Below are positions 8,753 through 16,237 of a stretch of DNA of 64,000 nt, piece after piece. Each line of letters opens with the position of its first letter. The first letter of the stretch is position 1. Location of the stretch: contig NZ_JAGJBY010000002.1 of assembly GCF_020010905.1 (NCBI RefSeq), positions 1,116,001-1,180,000 on the forward strand. Reading direction: 5' to 3'. A program made the position numbers and the translations under genes. Origin of the DNA: Streptomyces acidiscabies. Its GTDB lineage: Bacteria > Actinomycetota > Actinomycetes > Streptomycetales > Streptomycetaceae. The notes under the pieces are model-generated. The model worked only from the letters and a program-made list of their open reading frames with translations. It searched no databases and was not told the origin of the DNA.

Positions 8753-9112
8753 GTGCGGATCGGGGAGCTGGCTCGGCGCAGTGGGGTGAGTGAGCGGTCG
8801 TTGCGGTACTACGAGCAGCAGGGGTTGCTGGTCGCCGAGCGGACGCCGGGTGGGCATCGGGAGTTCGGGGAGTGGGCGGTGGATCGGGTGATCCGGGTGC
8901 AGGCGTTGTACGCGGCCGGGCTGAACAGTGCGACCATCGGTCGGCTGCTGCCGTGTATGCGGGATGCGGACGGGGGGCCGAGTGCGGTGGCGGACGGGAA
9001 GCTGGTGGAGGAGCTGGTGGCCGAGCGGGCTCGGATCGATCGGCTGATCGCTGAACTGGCGTTGTCCCGTGAGGTGTTGGACGAGGCGATCGGGGCGGCT
9101 GCCGGGGAGTGA
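8753..9112 (+). CDS. MerR-family transcriptional regulator
   Basis: 119-aa MerR protein. The N-terminal winged helix begins MRIGELARRSGVSERSLRYYEQQGLL and includes the RTPGGHREF wing; a dimerisation coiled coil (LVEELVAERARIDRLIAEL) ends the protein. There is no C-terminal cysteine cluster of the metal sensors; the single Cys sits in LLPCMRDADG, so sensing of electrophiles or oxidants via the neighbouring reductase's substrates is the simplest idea. GTG start at 8753 chosen because the HTH begins immediately after it. Confidence 0.9.
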   Translation: MRIGELARRSGVSERSLRYYEQQGLLVAERTPGGHREFGEWAVDRVIRVQALYAAGLNSATIGRLLPCMRDADGGPSAVADGKLVEELVAERARIDRLIAELALSREVLDEAIGAAAGE

Positions 9113-9120
9113 GGGGCCCG

Positions 9121-10152
9121 TCACGTGGGTCTCACCGCTCCCAGTACCGGGTCGGTGGCGATGGGGGTGACCTTCACTTCTCCGCCCGGGCCCGGCGCCT
9201 GGACGACCTTGCCCTTCCCCACGTACACCGCCACGTGCGTCGCCTCCGGGTAGTACAACACCAGGTCCCCTGGACGGAGTTGCTTCAGCGGGATCCTCGG
9301 CAGCCTTGCCCACTGCTCCTTCGCCGTACGGGGGATCTGCGCGCCTGCGTGTCCCCAAGAGCCTGCCGCCAGGCCCGAGTTGTCGTACGCGGTCGGTCCC
9401 GCCGACCCCGTTTCGTACGGTTTGCCCACCTGGTCCATCGCGTAGCGCACCGCCTCTTCGCCCTCCGGCGAGGTGGGGGAGTCGGTTCCGGTGAGGTCGT
9501 TGTCCGCGAGGAACTTCCGTTGGCGGTCGTCGACTTGGGTGCGTTCGAGGAGGGCGAGGCGGGCGAGTTGGTCCGGGGTGAGGGTCGCGAGGAGTTTCTG
9601 TACGGCGTCCAGGCGGGTGCGGACGTCGTCCCTGGCCTTCTTCTTGCTTGCGGTGAGGGCGAGTTGGGTGTCCAGGGCGGTGCGGGCGGTTCGGGTCACG
9701 GTGTTGCGGCGGTGTTCGTCCTGGGCGAGCCGGGTGGTCGCGGATGCGCGGTCGCGGGCTAGCTGGGTGATGATGTGGCCCTCGTCCAGGGCGTGTTGGG
9801 GGTCCTTGGCGAGCAGCAGCCGTACGTAGGGCGAGATGTCGCTGTGGGACTGGTACTGCTGTCTGGCCAGGCGGCCTGCGAGGTCTCGGCTGTCGTCCAG
9901 GGCGAGGCGTGCGTGGGCGAGGTCGGCGTCCAGTTTCGCGACCTCGGCTTTTTTCTTCTTGAGCCGTTCCTCGGTCGCGTTGTATACCTCGGTCGCGGAC
10001 TCGACCTCTCGGTACACCCGCTGAAGCTCCGTCAGCAGTTCGGTGACTGTGCGCTTGGGTGGTTCGGGTGCGCCCAGGGCGACGGCTGGTGCGAGGGTGA
10101 CCTGTGCCACGAGTCCCGCCGTACAGACCAACCGCAGCAACCGTCCTGACAT
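9121..10152 (-). CDS. Secreted coiled-coil NlpC/P60-fold protein with Asn in place of the catalytic Cys
   Basis: 343 aa. Signal peptide (residues ~1-28, ending AVALGAP), a long coiled coil (~35-200), then a C-terminal NlpC/P60 domain. This layout is that of Streptomyces RipA-like peptidoglycan endopeptidases. The active-site motif, normally D-C-S-G-L, reads AYDNSGLAAGSW: codon 258 is AAC (Asn). The His in ATHVAVYVG remains. It is therefore probably not a cysteine peptidase and may be a non-catalytic wall-binding or regulatory paralogue. Strong GGAGGTGA ribosome site. The leader upstream is dyad-rich. Confidence 0.88.
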   Translation of the reverse strand: MSGRLLRLVCTAGLVAQVTLAPAVALGAPEPPKRTVTELLTELQRVYREVESATEVYNATEERLKKKKAEVAKLDADLAHARLALDDSRDLAGRLARQQYQSHSDISPYVRLLLAKDPQHALDEGHIITQLARDRASATTRLAQDEHRRNTVTRTARTALDTQLALTASKKKARDDVRTRLDAVQKLLATLTPDQLARLALLERTQVDDRQRKFLADNDLTGTDSPTSPEGEEAVRYAMDQVGKPYETGSAGPTAYDNSGLAAGSWGHAGAQIPRTAKEQWARLPRIPLKQLRPGDLVLYYPEATHVAVYVGKGKVVQAPGPGGEVKVTPIATDPVLGAVRPT

Positions 10153-10270
10153 GCCGTCACCTCCACCGGGCCGGCGTTTCCGCCCCGCAGGGTGAGCATC
10201 GAGGCTGGGGCCTGTCGGCGCGCTGGGGGTGAGCGGTTCGGCGCAATGGCGTCACCCGTGGGCGTCATGA
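10153..10270 (-). promoter_or_regulatory. Structured 5' leader of the NlpC/P60-fold gene
   Basis: The minus-strand leader contains several short complementary blocks (GGGTGA with TCACCC; GGCGG with CCGCC-type pairs) ahead of the ribosome site. In Streptomyces, NlpC/P60 and Rpf genes are often preceded by a c-di-AMP (ydaO-type) riboswitch. I cannot align this leader to that consensus by eye, so the riboswitch identity is only a suggestion. Confidence 0.25.
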
Positions 10271-10304
10271 GGGGTGTGGTGTGAGTGGGTGGCGAGTGCA
10301 GGTG

Positions 10305-10476
10305 GGTGAGTGCGGGTTCGTCGTGGCTGGTCGCGCCCGCGCGGCGGTAGCCGCATATCGATACAGCCCCGCGCCCCTGAGGTGCGATGGGGTAGCTGTG
10401 CTTCGTCAGGTGCGGGTGCGTTGTGGCGGTCGTGCCCTCGCTGCGGTAGCCGTACGTCGGTACCGCCCCGTCCCCA
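10305..10476 (-). repeat. Pair of ~100-bp intergenic repeat units, reverse orientation
   Basis: Two units spaced 100 bp apart. Unit 1 (about 10305-10380) reads GCGGGTTCGTCGTGGCTGGT, then a CGCGCCCGCGCGGCGGTAGC block and GCCCCGCGCCCCTGA. Unit 2 (10398-10476) is a degenerate copy. Both are the reverse complement of the units at 11384-11590. They resemble a GC-rich intergenic repeat common in Streptomyces genomes. No gene is visible between 10270 and 10537. Confidence 0.7.
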
Positions 10477-10537
10477 GTCCGACTGCCCAGGTGCCCTCAG
10501 CGTCGTACCTGCGCAGCCCCCTGCAAGGGCCCGTGTC

Positions 10538-10972
10538 TCAGTCCAAGCAGAACTCGTTGCCCTCGATGTCCTGCATCCCGATGCAGGACTCGTTGAACTC
10601 GTCGGCCAGCAGGACGCGTTCGCAGACCGCGCCGAGGGCGATCAGGCGGTCGCGTTCCGCCTCCAGCGCCGCGAGGCGTTCCGCGCCTACCAGGCCCGTG
10701 CCCGCGCGGACGTCCAGGTGGACGCGGTTCTTGACGACCTTGCCTTCCGGGACGCGCTGGAAGTACAGGCGGGGGCCGGCGCCCGTGGGGTCCATGGCGA
10801 CGAAGCTCGCGCCCTGGCGTTCGGGCGGGAGGGTGCGCTCGTAGTCGGCCCAGGTGGCGTAACCCTCAGGTGGGGGCGGTATGACATACCCCAGTACCTC
10901 GCACCAGAAGCGGGCGACCCGCTCGGGCTCGTGGCAGTCGAAGGTGACCTGGACTTGTCTGATCGTAGGCAT
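10538..10972 (-). CDS. VOC (glyoxalase/bleomycin-resistance fold) protein
   Basis: 144-aa single VOC domain. It opens with MPTIRQVQVTFDCHEPERVARFWCEVLGY, the usual first beta-alpha-beta of the family, and contains LYFQRVPEGKVVKNRVHLDV, with His as the likely second-half metal ligand, and ends VLLADEFNESCIGMQDIEGNEFCLD with the terminal Glu. The family includes dioxygenases, epimerases and antibiotic-binding proteins; the substrate cannot be told. The ATG at 10972 fits the family; an open frame continues upstream but is low complexity. Flanked by inverted repeat pairs. Confidence 0.85.
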   Translation of the reverse strand: MPTIRQVQVTFDCHEPERVARFWCEVLGYVIPPPPEGYATWADYERTLPPERQGASFVAMDPTGAGPRLYFQRVPEGKVVKNRVHLDVRAGTGLVGAERLAALEAERDRLIALGAVCERVLLADEFNESCIGMQDIEGNEFCLD

Positions 10973-11024
10973 CGGCGGCACCTTAGCAAGGCCGTGAGCT
11001 GCACCGGGAACGGTTTTCCCCCGC

Positions 11025-11294
11025 TCACCCCGCGACCCCGCCAGCCCCTCCTTCGTCCCTCTTCTCCGGCTTGGACCAGGGCCACCGAGGCTTTGAGGAC
11101 CCACTCTTGCCGTCGGGGTCGTACTCGTACTTCCACCCGGTAGGCACACCGAGCCGCTTACTGTGCCCTCGGGGCACCCGCCGATAGACGAGCACAACGG
11201 GAGCCCCACCCGCACTGTCGGGCACGGGGATGCGGTAGGTCTTGGGCGGATGTCCGGTAGGCCCGAGAAGGACGGGAAGGGAACGCCCGTCCAT
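11025..11294 (-). CDS. Hypothetical 89-aa protein
   Basis: Not recognised. Start taken as the ATG at 11294, giving MDGRSLPVLLGPTGHPPKTY, then PVVLVYRRVPRGHSKRLG, WKYEYDPDGKSG, and a charged Gly-rich tail. No signal peptide or TM segment. Upstream in-frame codons run into the repeat region and are not believable. Transcribed ahead of the VOC gene in the same direction (52 bp gap), so the two may be co-transcribed. Confidence 0.5.
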   Translation of the reverse strand: MDGRSLPVLLGPTGHPPKTYRIPVPDSAGGAPVVLVYRRVPRGHSKRLGVPTGWKYEYDPDGKSGSSKPRWPWSKPEKRDEGGAGGVAG

Positions 11295-11383
11295 GGGCCC
11301 ACCTTCGAAGGGAGTGTTCTGACTCTTCACGGAACCAGTCTCAAGCACACCCACCCCAAGGGCACGCGCCGCCCCACCACCCG

Positions 11384-11590
11384 CACTCGACGAAGCACAG
11401 TCCCCCCACTCACCCAGGGGCGCGGGGCTGTGTCTATGTGCGGCTGCCGCCGCGCGGGCGCGACCAGCCACAAGGCACCCGCACTCGACGAAGCTCAGTC
11501 ACCCCCACCCACCCAGGGGTGCGGGGCTGTGTCTATGTGCGGCTGCCGCCGCGCGGGCGCGACCAGCCACGACGAGCCCGCACTCACCCA
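11384..11590 (+). repeat. Tandem pair of ~99-bp intergenic repeat units, forward orientation
   Basis: Two nearly identical units with a 99-bp period. Each contains CACCCGCACTCGACGAAGC, CACCCAGGGG, a CGGGGCTGTGTCTATGTGCG stretch, then GGCTGCCGCCGCGCGGGCGC and GACCAGCCAC. They are the reverse complement of the units at 10305-10476, so the VOC/89-aa gene pair lies between inverted repeat arrays. The rest of the 11295-11618 gap shows no gene. Confidence 0.8.
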
Positions 11591-11618
11591 CCTGCACTCG
11601 CCCCCCACTCACCCCACC

Positions 11619-12269
11619 TCACCCCCTCCCCGCAACCCCCTCCAACACCCCCGCCGTCTCCGCATCCCGCCCCGCCGTCACCGTCAGCACCGCCACGAAC
11701 TGCTCCACCAGCCAGTCCCGCAACTCCGCCAGAGGCGGCTGCTTCCCCTCGTCCAGCCAGATCAGCGACGCCGCCTCCACGGCAGTGATCCACATCCGCA
11801 CGGTCATCCGCAGCCGAGGCCCGGGGTCGGTGACGTCCAGGTGGCGATAGATGTGCTCCGCCGCAGCCCGCCGCACCTCATCGACAGTCGCCGTCGTCCG
11901 CGACGTCTCCACCACACTCCCGCCCTGCAACAACGCACTGAACCCGGTGTCATGCCCGTCCACGAACCCGAGATACCGATCGAGCGCCCGCCCGAGCCGA
12001 TCGAGAACCGGCCCCTCCAGGGGCTCGTCGAAACACTGCTGAAGCTCCTCCGCGGCGGACCGCAGAGCCGCTTCGTACAGTTGCTGCTTCCCACCAGGGA
12101 AGTACCGGTAGACGAGCGGCCGTGACACCCCCGCCGCCTCGGCGACATCGTCGAGGGACACCTCCTCGGGAGCCCGGTGCGCGAAGAGCGTGAGCGCGGA
12201 GTCGAGAAGCTGACTGCGCCGCTCCTCGACACTGAGACGACGGTAGGCGGGTACGGCGGGGGGCGGCAT
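11619..12269 (-). CDS. TetR/AcrR-family transcriptional regulator
   Basis: 216-aa TetR protein. The N-terminal HTH spans RRSQLLDSALTLFAHRAPEEVSLDDVAEAAGVSRPLVYRYF, followed by a helical ligand-binding domain of normal length. Start ATG 12269. Only about 10 bp separate its start from the right end of the tnpB element, so the element has probably replaced or displaced the native promoter. The next gene beyond the element, an AurF-like oxygenase, is on the same strand and may have been the original upstream operon partner. Confidence 0.9.
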   Translation of the reverse strand: MPPPAVPAYRRLSVEERRSQLLDSALTLFAHRAPEEVSLDDVAEAAGVSRPLVYRYFPGGKQQLYEAALRSAAEELQQCFDEPLEGPVLDRLGRALDRYLGFVDGHDTGFSALLQGGSVVETSRTTATVDEVRRAAAEHIYRHLDVTDPGPRLRMTVRMWITAVEAASLIWLDEGKQPPLAELRDWLVEQFVAVLTVTAGRDAETAGVLEGVAGRG

Positions 12270-12288
12270 GACGTGCAGCTTGACGTGC

Positions 12289-12310
12289 TCCCCGGCCTAA
12301 AGTCCAGGGA
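12289..12310 (-). ncRNA. Right-end hairpin of the tnpB element (3' part of a putative omega-RNA)
   Basis: On the minus strand TCCCTGG pairs with CCGGGGA (one G-U wobble) around the loop ACTTTAGG, followed by GCACGTCAA. This is the form of the terminal hairpin that ends IS605/IS1341-type elements, and here the tnpB stop codon (12297-12299) lies in its loop. In characterised systems the RNA scaffold for TnpB ends at this point and the flanking chromosome supplies the guide. By that logic the guide here would read into the tetR 5' end from about 12279 downwards. The 5' extent of the RNA is not defined by sequence alone. Confidence 0.5.
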
Positions 12311-13544
12311 CTCCGGCCTGGGCCGTCTGTCGGCCCTTCCGGTGGCTTCCTGCTTCACGGCGCTGTGCGGGCACGTGTGCCCGTCTTACCGGCGCTCCAC
12401 AGGCGTTTCGTGTCTCCGCCCGCCCGGCGGCGACGATACGGCGTCCCTCGAAGAGGACATTGCGGCCCGCGTTGTGGTCGCGGTCGTGCACGGTGCCGCA
12501 CGCGCCGCACGTCCACTCCCGGACATGCAGCGGCTTGGGTCCGCCCCTGAACCCGCAGGCCGAGCAGACCTGCGAGGACGGGAAAGCACGGCCCACCTTG
12601 GCGAACGTGCGGCCGTACCGGGCCGCCTTGTACTCCAGCATGCCGGTGAACGCGGACCATCCCGCGTCGTGCACGGACTTGGCGAGCCGGGTGCGGGTCA
12701 GGCCGGACACTGCGAGGTCCTCCACGTACACCGCTTGGTTGTCGCGGATGATCTGTGTGGATGCCTTGTGGTGGAAGTCCCGGCGTTGGTCGGCGACCTT
12801 GGCGTGCTGACGTGCGACTTTAATGCGGGCCTTGGCCCGGTTCTTGGATCCCTTGGTCTTGCGGGACAGCTCCCGCTGGAGGCGCCTGAGTTTCTTCTCG
12901 GCCCGGCGCAGGAAGCGTGGGCTGGCGATCTTCGTCCCGTCGGACAGCACCGCGAAGGCGGACAGGCCGAGGTCGATACCCGTGTCGGTCTCCACGCCGG
13001 GGAGGATGTCCGGTTCGGTGTCGACGACGAAGCTGAGGAAGTACCGGCCGCAGCTGTCCTTGGTGACCGTCAGGGACGTGGGCGCGGCCGGGAGCCGACG
13101 CGACCACGTGACCTTCAGGTTGCCGACCTTGGCCACATACACCGTGCCGTTCGCGTGGAGGCAGAAGGCGTTGGTGTTGAGACGGACCGACTGCCGGGTG
13201 TCCTTCTTCGACTTGAAACGGGGCGGGCCGACCTTGCGGCCCTGCCGCTTGCCTTTCACCGAGTCGAAGAAGTTCTTGTAGGCAGTGTCCAGGTCCCGCA
13301 GGGACTGTTGCAGGACGACCGCCGACACCTCGGCGAGCCAGGCACGCTCCTCGGTGCGCTTGGCCTGGGTGATGCGCAGCCGGGACAGCTCGGCCGACGT
13401 CACGTACGGCAACCCCGCCGCATGCGCCTTCTTCCGGTCGCGCAGGCAGTCGTTCCACACCACACGCGCACACCCGAACGCGCTGGCCAGCGCACGGCGC
13501 TGCGGGACGTCGGGGTAGGCCCGGTAGTTGTAGCGGAGCTGCAT
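12297..13544 (-). CDS. tnpB: RNA-guided endonuclease TnpB (IS605/IS1341-type OrfB)
   Basis: 415-aa TnpB with an intact split RuvC site: D191 in GIDLGLSAFA, E275 in VYVEDLAV, D356 in DRDHNAGRN. The zinc ribbon is complete (C327SAC330 and C346GAC349). The N-terminus MQLRYNYRAYPDVPQR is the standard OrfB wedge-domain start, so the ATG at 13544 is chosen over longer frames. No tnpA transposase lies next to it, so mobility would depend on an enzyme elsewhere. TnpB cuts DNA guided by an RNA from the element's right end. The element appears to sit between an AurF-like gene and tetR. Confidence 0.93.
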   Translation of the reverse strand: MQLRYNYRAYPDVPQRRALASAFGCARVVWNDCLRDRKKAHAAGLPYVTSAELSRLRITQAKRTEERAWLAEVSAVVLQQSLRDLDTAYKNFFDSVKGKRQGRKVGPPRFKSKKDTRQSVRLNTNAFCLHANGTVYVAKVGNLKVTWSRRLPAAPTSLTVTKDSCGRYFLSFVVDTEPDILPGVETDTGIDLGLSAFAVLSDGTKIASPRFLRRAEKKLRRLQRELSRKTKGSKNRAKARIKVARQHAKVADQRRDFHHKASTQIIRDNQAVYVEDLAVSGLTRTRLAKSVHDAGWSAFTGMLEYKAARYGRTFAKVGRAFPSSQVCSACGFRGGPKPLHVREWTCGACGTVHDRDHNAGRNVLFEGRRIVAAGRAETRNACGAPVRRAHVPAQRREAGSHRKGRQTAQAGVPGL

Positions 13545-13760
13545 GTCCACCACGCTACGCACACAGATCACGCACGGTACACCGAAGATCGAAATTGATC
13601 GATAATTTGTTCTATTTTCCGTATCTGGCTGCCGAAGCATCCGCCCCAAGGCGCGCGTCAGAGCAGTCGTGAGATGCATTCATCCTCAGCGTGAACGCCG
13701 GGGCCTTCTGCAAGGAGCCCGGTAACCGTTCGTCCCTCTCGGGTATGAGACGGCGAACCC

Positions 13761-14705
13761 TCAGGCCAGCAGCCCCGAGGACCGCCACAGCCGCCGCCCG
13801 ACACCCCGCAGTACGCCGATGTCGTCGAGGAACTCGGTCAGCCGCCCGGCGCCCTTCTGCATGACCTCCCGCCGGTGCCCGCTGACCCGCACCTGCTCGA
13901 CGGCCTCCCGCCGGTCGAGCCCGACGTTGGTGTACACCTCGGGGTTGACGAAGGCGACGGAGAACACCCGCGCGAACTCCCCGGACGTCACGCGCGTGAA
14001 CTCCCGCGACCAGCGCGGAGCGGTGAGCATCTGCCGCCGCAACTCCTCGCGGGCGTACCGCACATGGCGCGCCTCCTCGACGACGTGGATCCGCGTCACC
14101 CCCCGGACCAGCGGCTGCACGCGCTCGTCGGGGAACGTGAGGCGCTGCATCCAGTCGAGCACCTCCTCCCCGAGGAGCGTCGCGGTGAACGAACCCGGCG
14201 TCGTGGAGATGGTCTTGAAGACCCGCCCGAGGTTGTGGTGCGCGCGGCTCACGGGGTACCAGGGGGTGTCACCCCGGGTGACGAGGCGCGCGAACATCTT
14301 GGAGTGCCGGCACTCGTCCTCGATCTCGGTGAGCGCGTACCGCACGTGCGCGCTCGTCGCCGCCTTGTCGTAGATGTGCCGCACCAGCAGCTGCATGAGG
14401 ATCAGCTCGAACCAGATGCCGAGCGAGGCGAGCGCGGCGGCCTCGTGCCGGGAGAGCAGAATGCGCTGCTCCTCGCTCATCCGCCGCCACATCGGGGTGT
14501 CGTACAGGGACACCAGCTCCGGCGGCCAGAACCACTTGCCGTCCTCGAAGGGCGCGTCCCAGTCGAGTTCCTTGTCCGGGTCGAACGAGTGCTTCGCGGA
14601 GGAGGCGAGGAGACGTTCGGCCACCTGCTCGCGGTCCTTGAGCAGCCCGAGGGCGTCCCGCGGCCCGTCGTCGGCGTCGGCGTCGGTCTCTGTGAGGGTC
14701 GTCAT
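13761..14705 (-). CDS. AurF-like diiron oxygenase
   Basis: About 314-aa diiron protein of the p-aminobenzoate N-oxygenase (AurF) family. Iron-ligand motifs are visible: the first helix Glu in ASLGIWFELILMQ, EIEDECRHSKMFARL, GEEVLDW and VVEEARHVRYAREEL. Family members oxidise arylamines or hydroxylate carrier-bound substrates, usually in secondary metabolism; no biosynthetic partners are visible here. The ATG at 14705 is preferred to the in-frame start at 14741. Probably shared an operon with the TetR gene before tnpB inserted between them. Confidence 0.85.
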   Translation of the reverse strand: MTTLTETDADADDGPRDALGLLKDREQVAERLLASSAKHSFDPDKELDWDAPFEDGKWFWPPELVSLYDTPMWRRMSEEQRILLSRHEAAALASLGIWFELILMQLLVRHIYDKAATSAHVRYALTEIEDECRHSKMFARLVTRGDTPWYPVSRAHHNLGRVFKTISTTPGSFTATLLGEEVLDWMQRLTFPDERVQPLVRGVTRIHVVEEARHVRYAREELRRQMLTAPRWSREFTRVTSGEFARVFSVAFVNPEVYTNVGLDRREAVEQVRVSGHRREVMQKGAGRLTEFLDDIGVLRGVGRRLWRSSGLLA

Positions 14706-14838
14706 GGCACTTATGAGACTGCTTGTCAGCAAGGCCGTCAATCCCCCGTGCGGTACTTCTCGGCTACCCGTCTACGCCCCAGGAGGTACGCGCACACCTC
14801 CGGTCCGGGTAGTCCCCCAGGTGGAGTACGGTTCTGGC

Positions 14839-15669
14839 GTGTCCACGCCTCCGCCGCCCCAGGGGCCGTACGGCCCGCAGCAGCCGAACCCGTACGGCCA
14901 GCAGCCGCCCGCAGCGCCGGGACCGTACGGGCAGCCCGCGTACGGGGGCCCCTACGGGCAGCCGCAGCAGACCCCCTACCCAGGTACCCCGTACGGCCAG
15001 CAGCCCTGGGGCGCCCCCGCGATGCCGCCGCCCCCGCGCAGGCGCCGCACCGGTCTCATCCTCGGCATCGTCGGCTCCGTCCTCGTCCTGCTCGTGGTGG
15101 CCGTCGTCTCCCTGGTCGTCGTCGGCAGCTCCGACAAGGGGTTCCCCGAGGCCAAGTACCAGCTGACGCTGCCGAAGACGCTGCTCGACGGGAAGTACGC
15201 GTTCGCCCAGGACATGTCCGGCACGCTGGGCCGGCAGATCGAGCGCGAGAGCGGCGCCTGGAACGCGCGCGACGTGAAGGCGAAGGTCGGCCAGTACGAC
15301 GTCGGCGGCGACCAGACCAAGGGCAGCCTGGTCATCTCCGGCATGTACGGACGCTTCAAGGACACCGCCGCCTCCCGCGCCAGCATGATGAAGGGCGTCG
15401 GCCAGGCCGACAACGCGAGCATCGCCGTCCCGCCCAAGGACTTCGACCTCCCCGGCGCCGACACGACGATCACGTGCGAGGTCGTCGCCCAGGAGCAGCT
15501 CGGCACGAAGCTGATGTACCCCGCCTGCGCATGGGTGGACGGCAACACGGGCGCCACCGTCGCGGAGGTATCAGCACAGACGGTCACCCAGAAGGCGGAG
15601 GACGTCGACCTGGAGGCGGCGGCGAAGACGACGCTGAAGGTCCGCGAGGAGATACGGCAGCCCCTCTGA
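14839..15669 (+). CDS. Pro/Gly/Tyr-rich single-pass membrane protein
   Basis: 276 aa. Residues 1-65 are a cytoplasmic Pro/Gln/Tyr/Gly-rich tail with repeated PYGQQ and PYGQP units, then RRRR, then one TM segment (TGLILGIVGSVLVLLVVAVVSLVVVG), then an extracytoplasmic domain of about 170 aa with two Cys (ITCEVV and YPACAWV) that could pair. This is a common Streptomyces layout with unknown function. GTG at 14839 chosen; GTG at 14821 is also in frame. Transcribed divergently from the AurF-like gene. Confidence 0.75.
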   Translation: MSTPPPPQGPYGPQQPNPYGQQPPAAPGPYGQPAYGGPYGQPQQTPYPGTPYGQQPWGAPAMPPPPRRRRTGLILGIVGSVLVLLVVAVVSLVVVGSSDKGFPEAKYQLTLPKTLLDGKYAFAQDMSGTLGRQIERESGAWNARDVKAKVGQYDVGGDQTKGSLVISGMYGRFKDTAASRASMMKGVGQADNASIAVPPKDFDLPGADTTITCEVVAQEQLGTKLMYPACAWVDGNTGATVAEVSAQTVTQKAEDVDLEAAAKTTLKVREEIRQPL

Positions 15670-15695
15670 GGTACGGGGGGTACGGGGCTAAGCCC

Positions 15696-16193
15696 TCACA
15701 CCCCGCACCCCAACTCCTCCGGCAGCTCCCGCGCCACCGACTCGTGCGCCCCCGCCGCGAACGACGTCCGCAGGGTGAACGCGTACGGCGTCGGCCCGTT
15801 CGCCCGCAGATGCAGCAGCCGCGCCTCCGCCTCGGCGACCGTCGGCCGGTGCCCGACGGGAACCCACCACAGCGCGGTCATCGCCTCCACGACCTTCTCG
15901 AACCACTCCCGTCGCCGCTGGAGCAACTCCCGGTGCTGCCCTTGGTACATGAACGCCGTCAGCACGTCCGTGTCCTGCCACACCGACATGTTGATGATGA
16001 GCCACTCGTCCCCGAAGACCTGGATGTCGGTCGCGTCCCCGCCGTCCGACTGCAGCCGCCACACGAACCCCCGCGCCGCGTCGGCGTCCGCGTTGACGGG
16101 TTTGAGCGCGTCGACGAAGTCCTTCAACTCCGGTGAGTCCAAAGGGAATTTGAGGCGGGAGATGTTCACCTGGGCGAGTTCGTAGGAGGCCAT
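15696..16193 (-). CDS. DUF3291 domain protein
   Basis: 165 aa, the full length of DUF3291 (a ferredoxin-like/dimeric alpha-beta barrel relative of antibiotic-biosynthesis monooxygenases). Begins MASYELAQVNISRLKFPLDSPELKDFVDALKPVN and carries the GFVWRLQ and FGDEWLIINMSVWQD segments followed by EWFEKVVEAMTALWWVPVGHRPTVAEA. Activity unknown. Ends convergently with the membrane protein gene at 15669 and is separated from the PBP gene by 44 bp on the same strand. Confidence 0.88.
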   Translation of the reverse strand: MASYELAQVNISRLKFPLDSPELKDFVDALKPVNADADAARGFVWRLQSDGGDATDIQVFGDEWLIINMSVWQDTDVLTAFMYQGQHRELLQRRREWFEKVVEAMTALWWVPVGHRPTVAEAEARLLHLRANGPTPYAFTLRTSFAAGAHESVARELPEELGCGV

Positions 16194-16237
16194 GACCGAA
16201 CGTTAGGTCGGGAGCCGCGCCGGGGAATACCCCCGTC

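Noticed and set aside
11384..11590. CRISPR array
   Set aside because: Two ~99-bp units with no variable spacers; it matches a GC-rich intergenic repeat, not CRISPR.
12177..13598. Plus-strand frame opposite tnpB
   Set aside because: No recognisable domain; minus strand encodes complete TnpB.
14703..14740. TetR operator upstream of the AurF-like gene (CTTGTCAGCAAG)
   Set aside because: Only a 4-bp dyad; too weak to report as a site.
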